64,000 nt of DNA, from the NCBI GenBank assembly GCA_963741845.1, contig CAVUJV010000016.1, forward strand, positions 434,001 through 498,000, read 5' to 3'. The DNA comes from Roseiarcus sp963741845. Lineage in GTDB: Bacteria > Pseudomonadota > Alphaproteobacteria > Rhizobiales > Beijerinckiaceae. Shown in pieces: positions 58,365-64,000 of this stretch; the stretch's first letter is position 1; each line of letters opens with the position of its first letter. The notes beneath the pieces were generated by a model. That model did no database searches, was not told the DNA's origin, and saw only the letters and a program-made list of their open reading frames with translations. A program made the position numbers and the translations under genes.

Positions 58365-58509
58365 ACGAACTTGCAGAGCCGAGAAACGACAGAATGTTAA
58401 CCTCGGCGACACACTTATGCCCCGACGCTGAAGAAAGGTGCTCACATCGTTTGCCGTTCCGGTCGCGATGAATGACGCCTGCCCGGCAGCGAGTATAGGG
58501 AGAAATGAA

Positions 58510-58962
58510 ATGCCGTCTCGAGTTAGCAAAAAATTGCCGCTCCTGATCCTGACCTTGCTCGTTTCGACCGCGACGGGGCGCGCGGCGACGCCGACGATCG
58601 TTCACGTCGATCTGATGGATCCGTCCACCAGTCCGTCGGTCAAGGATATGACGATCAAGGCCGACGAGCAGAGCGTGAAAGCCGGGCCGGTGACCTTCAT
58701 GGTCTCAAACGATTCGAAGAATCTGGTGCATGAGATGATTGTCGTGTCGGTTGACAAGCCCGACGCGCCGTTGCCGTACGACAAGAAGGACGACCGGGTG
58801 ATCGAGTCCAGGATCAAGGATCTCGGCGAAGCGTCGGATCTGGACCCCGGCCAGAAGAAGACCCTGAAGCTGACGCTGAAGCCGGGAACCTATCTCCTGA
58901 TGTGCAATCAGCCGCATCATTACATGGCAGGCATGAAAACAAGGCTGGTTGTGACCCCGTAG
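58510..58962 (+). CDS. Exported cupredoxin (plastocyanin/azurin-like) protein
   Basis: A 150-residue protein with a signal peptide (LPLLILTLLVSTATGRA) and one cupredoxin domain. A full type 1 copper site is present: His in NLVHEMIVV, then Cys, His and Met in LLMCNQPHHYMAGMKTRLVV. GPVTFMVSNDSKNLVHE is the classical strand before the first ligand. It would carry electrons or bind copper in the periplasm. The ATG at 58510 follows AGGGAG. It lies between two relic fragments, so it may have survived the decay of a larger duplicated unit. Confidence 0.8.
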   Translation: MPSRVSKKLPLLILTLLVSTATGRAATPTIVHVDLMDPSTSPSVKDMTIKADEQSVKAGPVTFMVSNDSKNLVHEMIVVSVDKPDAPLPYDKKDDRVIESRIKDLGEASDLDPGQKKTLKLTLKPGTYLLMCNQPHHYMAGMKTRLVVTP

Positions 58963-59027
58963 GGTTGCGCCGGGCCGCGCATTCCCTGAGAGACAGACGC
59001 CGCCGCGCGACGTCGAGCCTGCCGACC

Positions 59028-59116
59028 CTGGCTCCGATCCGGGCGGGACGGCGAATGTCGCCGGCCAGCATTCTCACATCGTCCCAGACCTGACGGCCCG
59101 CTCGGCTCCGGCTTAA
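59028..59116 (+). pseudogene. Degenerate 3' fragment of a sulfatase gene
   Basis: Bases around 59054-59105 read NVAGQHSHIVPDLTARS, which aligns with NVAGQHPDVVADLTSRL near the end of the intact sulfatase (58060-58110). Upstream, DPGSDPGGTA lines up with ADPGEATNVA. The rest of the gene is absent and the end is altered. With the MCO fragment at 58267 it points to a decayed second MCO-sulfatase unit. Confidence 0.7.
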
Positions 59117-59157
59117 CGGTAGGGCGCGCGCAGCAAATCGAAACAATTGCTTGATTA

Positions 59158-59173
59158 TTCTGTTTTTCAGGAT
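59158..59173. repeat. Dispersed 16-base repeat, copy 2
   Basis: TTCTGTTTTTCAGGAT is identical to 26216-26231, with the shared flanks ACAATT (upstream) and ATGATGC (downstream). The 59117-59509 stretch around it is AT-richer and holds no gene I can support. Confidence 0.55.
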
Positions 59174-59509
59174 ATGATGCCAGATCGATCAAAAAATTCC
59201 GCATAAGACCACCACAGGAAGGGGACGGCCATAAAAAGCGCCTGCAAGCTGTCGCCGAATTCCCTCGAAAATGCAGGGGGTGCGAGGAACCGGTCTCTAA
59301 CCCCCTGAAAAGAGGGAATCCCGCGCGACGAAAGTGCGAGACATGAGTTGTCTAACGTGCTCCGAACGCCGGTTCCTCGTCGCCGTTCAGTCCAGCGGCA
59401 AGACGAAGCGCCGTTCGAGGTCGGTGTGCTTCCAGGCCCCTATCGAATCGAACCCTCGTCAGGCTGTCGCTATTCATTGAAGAATATATCGAGCAAGAAT
59501 CCGAAGATG

Positions 59510-60526
59510 TTAGAGCCACTTCTTCCAGCGGAAATAGAGGTAAGGCCCGATGGCGACCAGCGCCATCAGCGCAAGAGCGATCGGATAACCCAAGGGCCAT
59601 TCGAGTTCGGGCATCGCCTTGAAATTCATCCCGTAGATCGAGGCGATCATGGTCGGAGGCATGAAGATCACCGCCAACACCGAGAAGAGCTTGATGATGT
59701 CGTTCTGGGCGAGGTTGATGAAGCCGAGCGTCGCATCGAGCAGAAACTGAACCTTCTGCGCTTTGAAGCTCGCGTCCTCCTCCAGCGACTGGAGGTCGCG
59801 GAGCGCTGATTTTGTGGCCTCGCGAACGGGCCTCGGAGTCTCCAGGTTCTTGCCCTCCGCCGAAAGGAATAGCAGCAGGCGCTCGATCGAGAGCAGGCTC
59901 TCCCGCAGGTTGGAGATGCGCTCATCCTCGCGGCCGAGCGCATCGAGCGTCGCGGAATAAAGTGCGCTCCGCTTGGAATTGTCCCCCGTCGCCTTGAAAA
60001 CCGCGTTGCCGATCCGATCGAGGTTGTCGCCGACCTTGCCGAGCGCGCGGGCGGAGAGATTGATGATCGTGTTGACGAGACCGACGGCGATCGCGTCGGG
60101 CATCAGCGCCTGCCCCCAGGACCGGCAGAGCTTCTTGCCGAAAATCTCGAAGGAATCGCTTTCGTCGTACCGGACCGTCACCAGCGTTGCGGCGCAGATC
60201 ACGAAGGTGACGTCTGTGACGTCGGGCGTTCCGTCAGCCTCGCTGACGACCCGGGCCTGAAGGTAGCGGACGCCCTCCTCCGCATAATGGGCTTCGGGCG
60301 GCTCGGCGAAATCCGGATCGGCGCGGGTCGGGATCTTGCAGCCAAGATAGTGCTGGACCTGCTGATCCTCCTCCATCGTCGGTTCGGTCATGTCGATCCA
60401 GATCGCCCCCGCCGGGATCGGCTCGGACGGACCGAGAACATGCCGCGCAATCGGAACGGGCGCCGGGGCGTTCGCCGCATGATTGGGCGCGGTGACGTAA
60501 TGGACGACGATCAACCCCACCCCCAC
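59510..60526 (-). CDS. CorA-family divalent-metal transporter
   Basis: About 334-338 residues. The long cytoplasmic helices (LRDLQSLEEDASFKAQKVQF) lead to the first membrane helix and the family signature YGMNF (ASIYGMNFKAMPELEWP), followed by the second helix and a basic end (YFRWKKWL). Homopentameric CorA channels take up Mg2+; some ZntB-like members move Zn2+. The start is uncertain: GTG at 60526 or TTG at 60514, of which the TTG follows a GGGGGTGGGG run. Confidence 0.88.
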   Translation of the reverse strand: MGVGLIVVHYVTAPNHAANAPAPVPIARHVLGPSEPIPAGAIWIDMTEPTMEEDQQVQHYLGCKIPTRADPDFAEPPEAHYAEEGVRYLQARVVSEADGTPDVTDVTFVICAATLVTVRYDESDSFEIFGKKLCRSWGQALMPDAIAVGLVNTIINLSARALGKVGDNLDRIGNAVFKATGDNSKRSALYSATLDALGREDERISNLRESLLSIERLLLFLSAEGKNLETPRPVREATKSALRDLQSLEEDASFKAQKVQFLLDATLGFINLAQNDIIKLFSVLAVIFMPPTMIASIYGMNFKAMPELEWPLGYPIALALMALVAIGPYLYFRWKKWL

Positions 60527-60643
60527 GCAATGGCCCGAAGGCGCGCGGGGAGATTACACCAGAATCGGCGTATCGCGCGATCAGGCGCAAATGCGCAAAG
60601 CCGGTCCAGACCAGCCGGATCGCGAGACTGTCGCCAGGCCGGT

Positions 60644-60790
60644 TCAGTTCTGGTCGCTCACAAGCGTCGCGACCGAGCCGCGTTCCTGAGCGTGGCGCTC
60701 GTCCTTGCCGGTCGACGCGTCGAGCGATGCCAGCGCCGCCAGAGCCAGCACCGAGAAGGTCGCTACGAAAAGCATGCCGCGGATGTTCAT
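60644..60790 (-). CDS. Small exported or membrane-anchored peptide (48 residues)
   Basis: ATG at 60790 follows AAGGAG by nine bases. The product starts MNIRGMLFVATFSVLALAAL, a signal or anchor segment, and ends GSVATLVSDQN. It has no recognised family. The strong ribosome site and a hydrophobic start make it more credible than a chance frame. It is between corA and the BKACE gene. Confidence 0.5.
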   Translation of the reverse strand: MNIRGMLFVATFSVLALAALASLDASTGKDERHAQERGSVATLVSDQN

Positions 60791-60981
60791 GTCCCAAGGC
60801 TCCTTCCGTCTGCTGGCTCGAAGAACCGCCGACGGCCTATTAAGGTTCCATTAACCTTTACGGGCAGGATCCGCCGTGAGCGGCGTCACGTTGCGGGCTG
60901 GGCGCCACGTCCTCCCTGGCCCGCCGTTGGCGGAGCGGTCGCGGATAGGTCGGCGGCGGCGGAGCCGAAAGGCGGGACGCG

Positions 60982-61821
60982 TCAGTTCAGGAGACTTGCG
61001 ATCTCATCCCTCAGTCGGTCCGCGGTCTCGGTCTGCAGCCCGAGGTCGGTCAGCGCGCGAACGGAAGCCCCAACGAGATCCGCGTTGGCGCTCGCCCGTT
61101 CTCCGTCGGGCATGAAGAAGTTGTTCTCGAAACCGACGCGGACATGCCCGCCGAGCAGGGCCCCCGCTGTCACGCACGCCGCCTCGGCCCGTCCGAAGGC
61201 GCAGACGCTCCATGGGGCGAAGCGGGGAGCGTCCGGCGCGAGGAACGGCAGAAGATCGGTCGGGGCGGCGGTTCTCAGCAGGGCGAACCGTCCCAACACA
61301 TAGAGGACTGCGATGCGCTCGAAGGGTATGAAGCCCTGCTTCTGCATCGCAGCCAGCCTCAGCGCATCGTCAATGGAATAAAGCACGATCTGAGGCCAAA
61401 TACGCAATCGCTTGAGTTTAATTAGAAATTCAAAGAAGATCTTGTCGTGGGACCGGTCCGGCGCGATCTCTCTGAGCGCCAGCGACACGGCCTCCGGGTT
61501 GGTCTGCAGCACCGCCTCCTGCTGCTCGAACGGCGAATAGCGCCCGATGGACTCGCTTGTGATCTGGACCACGAGACGGTCGCCGACCGCGGCGCACACC
61601 GCGGCGATCGCGGCGCGGTAGGCGTCCGGATCGAGCACATGCGCTCCGTCCGCGTCCCGGACGTGCAGATGGATCATCGAAGCGCCGCGCTCCAGGCATT
61701 CCGCGGCGGTTCGCGCCAGTTCCTCGGGCGTCACCGGCAAGGCCGGATGATCCTCTTTCGTGCGCCGCCCGCCGTTCGGCGCGACCGCCACGACAATCCG
61801 CCTTCCCCGCCCCAAAGCCAC
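60982..61821 (-). CDS. BKACE family (DUF849) beta-keto acid cleavage enzyme
   Basis: A 279-residue TIM-barrel enzyme of the BKACE family. The zinc-binding HLH is in SMIHLHVRDADGAH, with VVAVAPNGGRRTKEDHP at the start and LLGGHVRVGFENNFFMPDGE at the end, where the Glu of the active site lies. These enzymes condense a beta-keto acid with acetyl-CoA, releasing acetoacetate; the founding member cleaves 3-keto-5-aminohexanoate in lysine fermentation. The substrate here is unknown. The GTG at 61821 is favoured because GGAGGG precedes it; the frame is open to 62031 but without family likeness. Confidence 0.82.
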   Translation of the reverse strand: MALGRGRRIVVAVAPNGGRRTKEDHPALPVTPEELARTAAECLERGASMIHLHVRDADGAHVLDPDAYRAAIAAVCAAVGDRLVVQITSESIGRYSPFEQQEAVLQTNPEAVSLALREIAPDRSHDKIFFEFLIKLKRLRIWPQIVLYSIDDALRLAAMQKQGFIPFERIAVLYVLGRFALLRTAAPTDLLPFLAPDAPRFAPWSVCAFGRAEAACVTAGALLGGHVRVGFENNFFMPDGERASANADLVGASVRALTDLGLQTETADRLRDEIASLLN

Positions 61822-62024
61822 CTTCCCTCCGACCCTTCCCCTCGCCCTGCGCCGCCGCCGGACCATCGAACCCGGCCGAGCGCGTTTGCATCCCCATGCC
61901 GCATGATTTCCAGAATGCGCCATAGAAAACGCAAACTTGGATCGGAGGCAGCGTGGCCGCACGCGCAGCCCTTCCCTCACGGAGCCATTTGGCCGAAAAG
62001 CGTGCGACCGTCGAGAGGACACGA

Positions 62025-62732
62025 ATGCCAAAAAGGATGTCTTGGCTGGCGCTTGGGCCGGCCGTCGCGCTTCTGGCCGCGTTGGGGGCGTCCGCGCAGG
62101 ACGCCCCGCTCAACCTTCAGGCGACCCCGGCCAAGGCCGCAAAAACGGGCAAGGCCCCAAAAAGCGGGCCAGCCGCCCAGCTTTCAGCCGAGGAAGCCGT
62201 GCGGCGCGCCAATGAATGGCTGGACTCGGCGCGCGTTCTGACCGCCGATTTCGTGCAGGTCGGCCCTGGCGGCAAGCGGTCGGAAGGGGAGCTCACCGTC
62301 ATGCGGCCGGGTCGCATGCTGTTCAAATATCAGCAGCCGGCCCGTTTCGAGATCGTGGCCGACGGCCGTTCCGTCGCGATCATCGACCACAAGCTGCATA
62401 CCCAGGACGAATATTTCATCGCGCAGACCCCGCTGAAATTCCTGCTGGCCGACCATATCGACCTCGCGCGGGACACGCGCGTCCTCAGCGTGGCGCAGGA
62501 CCAGAGCTCCGTGACGATCGAGATCGAGGACAAGGCGACGCTGGGCGGCACCGCTCACGTCGAGCTCATCTTCGATCCGGCGACCTTCGCGCTCAAGCAG
62601 TGGACGGTGATCGACGCCCAGGGGTTCCAGACCATCGTCACCCTGTTCAACCTCGATCTCAAGACGCCGCCCGATCCCAGCATCTTCCGCATCGAGGAAA
62701 CCCCGGCGACGCTCCTGGGGCGCAAACGCTGA
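62025..62732 (+). CDS. lolA: Outer-membrane lipoprotein carrier protein LolA family
   Basis: A 235-residue periplasmic protein. A signal peptide (ALGPAVALLAALGASAQ) is followed by a Lys/Pro-rich spacer, then the LolA beta-sheet domain: WLDSARVLTADFVQVGPGGK, GRMLFKYQQPARFEIVADG and KQWTVIDAQGFQTIVTLFNL. LolA takes lipoproteins from LolCDE to the outer membrane. The ATG at 62025 follows GAGAGGA. A LolB gene is not expected in this group. It is 90 bases upstream of the exonuclease gene on the same strand. Confidence 0.86.
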   Translation: MPKRMSWLALGPAVALLAALGASAQDAPLNLQATPAKAAKTGKAPKSGPAAQLSAEEAVRRANEWLDSARVLTADFVQVGPGGKRSEGELTVMRPGRMLFKYQQPARFEIVADGRSVAIIDHKLHTQDEYFIAQTPLKFLLADHIDLARDTRVLSVAQDQSSVTIEIEDKATLGGTAHVELIFDPATFALKQWTVIDAQGFQTIVTLFNLDLKTPPDPSIFRIEETPATLLGRKR

Positions 62733-62822
62733 GGCGCTTCGCCTGTGAGAAAGCCGCGGCCGCCTCTTGCCCGGCGGACCGCGATCCGTGTTTGCTGCGC
62801 GCGAGCGATTTCGGGGGCTGGC

Positions 62823-63629
62823 TTGGATTTTTCGATTACGACCTGGAACATCAATTCGGTCCGTCTGCGCATCGACCTCGTGACGCGATACCTCGCGGAA
62901 CACCGTCCCGAGGTTCTCTGCCTGCAGGAAACAAAGTGTCCCGACGCCAATTTCCCCCACGCGGCTTTCCGCGCGGCGGGCTATCCGCATATCGCGATCT
63001 GCGGGCAGAAGGGTTATCACGGCGTCGCCATCGTCTCGCGCATTCCCTTTGCCGGATCCTCGACCCGCGACTTCTGCGCCAAGGGCGACGCGCGACACCT
63101 GTGCGTGACGCTGGATGGACAGATGGCGGGCGTCGACATCCATAATTTCTATGTGCCCGCAGGCGGCGACGAGCCCGACCCGGAGATCAACCCGAAATTC
63201 GCGCACAAGCTCGCCTTCGTCGACGAGATGGCGGATTGGGGGTCCCGTGACGGCCCGGCGCGGGAGCGCGCGATTCTGGTGGGCGACCTTAATATCGCCC
63301 CGCTCGAGAATGACGTCTGGAGCCACAAGGCGCTCCTGAAGGTTGTCAGCCACACGCCCATCGAGGTCGAAAAGCTGAACAAGGCGCAGGCAGCGGGCCC
63401 CTGGCTCGACGCGCTCAGGAAGTTCGTGCCCGAGAACCAGAAGCTCTACACTTGGTGGAGCTACCGTTCCCCGGACTGGTCGAGCGCGAACAAAGGGCGC
63501 AGACTCGACCATATCTGGGTGAGCCCGGCGCTTGAGCCTTCGGTCGCCTCCATGGAAGTGCTGCGGGACGCGCGCGGCTGGGAGCGACCCTCGGACCACG
63601 CGCCTGTGAAGGCGACGCTTTCCTTCTGA
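62823..63629 (+). CDS. xthA: Exodeoxyribonuclease III
   Basis: A 268-residue AP endonuclease of the ExoIII family. Catalytic marks are TTWNINSVRLRI, EVLCLQETKCPD (metal-binding Glu), VGDLNIAPLENDVW and RRLDHIWVS with WERPSDHAPVKATL at the end (catalytic Asp-His pair). It cuts DNA at abasic sites. The likely start is TTG at 62823 (then DFSITTWNI); an in-frame start further upstream adds residues with no family likeness. Confidence 0.9.
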   Translation: MDFSITTWNINSVRLRIDLVTRYLAEHRPEVLCLQETKCPDANFPHAAFRAAGYPHIAICGQKGYHGVAIVSRIPFAGSSTRDFCAKGDARHLCVTLDGQMAGVDIHNFYVPAGGDEPDPEINPKFAHKLAFVDEMADWGSRDGPARERAILVGDLNIAPLENDVWSHKALLKVVSHTPIEVEKLNKAQAAGPWLDALRKFVPENQKLYTWWSYRSPDWSSANKGRRLDHIWVSPALEPSVASMEVLRDARGWERPSDHAPVKATLSF

Positions 63630-63657
63630 GCGTCACGATCGTCGGGAGCAGGCGGAA

Positions 63658-64000
63658 ATGAAGTGGCGACTGTTCCGCGGGCTTCTGAGACTGCTCATCG
63701 CGCTCGTGGTCGTCGCGGTCGCCGGAACCGCCTGGCTCTTCTGGCGCGCGATGCCGACCATGTCCGGAACGGAGGCGTTGCCGGGGCTCTCGGCCGAGGT
63801 TCGCGTCTGGCGCGACGCCTACGGCGTTCCGCATGTCTTCGCGGGCTCGATGGACGACGCCGCGCGCGCGCTCGGCTACCTTCATGCGAGCGAACGGCTC
63901 TTCCAGATGGAGATCCAGCGCCGCGTCGGCCAGGGGCGCATGGCGGAATTGGCGGGCGCGGATCTCCTCGACGTCGACAAGTTCACCCGCACCCTCGGCC
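63658..64000 (+). CDS. Penicillin acylase family protein, N-terminal part (cut by window edge)
   Basis: Only the first 114 codons are present. A membrane segment (LLRLLIALVVVAVAGTAWLFW) anchors or targets the protein. The mature start EVRVWRDAYGVPHVFAGSMDD and LGYLHASERLFQMEIQRRVGQGRMAEL are typical of the alpha chain of penicillin/cephalosporin acylases (Ntn hydrolases). Autocatalytic processing sites lie beyond the window. Substrates of this family include N-acyl homoserine lactones and beta-lactams. Confidence 0.88.
   Translation, partial: MKWRLFRGLLRLLIALVVVAVAGTAWLFWRAMPTMSGTEALPGLSAEVRVWRDAYGVPHVFAGSMDDAARALGYLHASERLFQMEIQRRVGQGRMAELAGADLLDVDKFTRTLG

Overview
The window is a GC-rich alphaproteobacterial chromosome segment, most likely from the Hyphomicrobiales (Rhizobiales). 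The evidence is the gene order tig-clpP-clpX-lon-hupB, a complete 14-gene nuo (complex I) cluster in the order A-B-C-D-E-F-G-H-I-J-K-L-M-N followed by birA, a ribonuclease J gene and methylmalonyl-CoA epimerase, and an ATP12-type F1 assembly chaperone and SdhE. A Beijerinckiaceae/Methylocystaceae-like host would fit, but no marker here fixes the family.

Layout: 1-5 kb is a redox and metal region (tail of an outer-membrane barrel protein, CHRD protein, two c-type cytochromes, CusF-like copper protein, VIT-family transporter, Tat-exported HiPIP). 5-8.5 kb holds RidA, propionyl-CoA carboxylase alpha and small proteins. 8.9-10.7 kb is an apparent CoA-binding/O-acetylhomoserine sulfhydrylase fusion. 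11-15.2 kb is a catabolic island: MFS transporter, a GntR/FCD regulator with a transposase-like N-terminal domain, an allantoinase-type deacetylase and a racemase-like protein. 15.2-15.6 kb is a broken VapBC locus. 16-26 kb holds pccB, ATP12, RluA-type pseudouridine synthase, a GST, mfd and sdhE. 26.5-46.2 kb is the EamA-mce-rnj-birA-nuo block on the minus strand. 46.5-55.1 kb has three tRNAs, a ClpP-fold periplasmic protein, HU, Lon, ClpX, ClpP and trigger factor. 55.3-59.1 kb is a multicopper-oxidase/sulfatase/cupredoxin locus with relics of a second copy. 59.5-64 kb has CorA, a BKACE-family enzyme, LolA, ExoIII and the start of a penicillin acylase.

How the genes work together: pccA, pccB and mce cover propionyl-CoA carboxylation and epimerisation (no mutase in the window), and birA would biotinylate the PccA carrier domain. 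The nuo cluster is interrupted by a DUF3291 gene, a small membrane-protein gene and, between nuoC and nuoD, a four-helix-bundle (S23-type) gene bracketed by inverted heptad repeats that supply the nuoC stop codon.

The most interesting features are this S23/heptad-repeat element and a similar ORF-less heptad site beside rnj, the transposase-HTH/GntR/FCD regulator with candidate operators at both divergent and distal promoters, and the decayed MCO-sulfatase duplication. At least a dozen single-base frameshifts occur, including in mfd and nuoF. They look like base-level sequence errors rather than gene decay, and they limit how confidently fusions or pseudogenes can be called.
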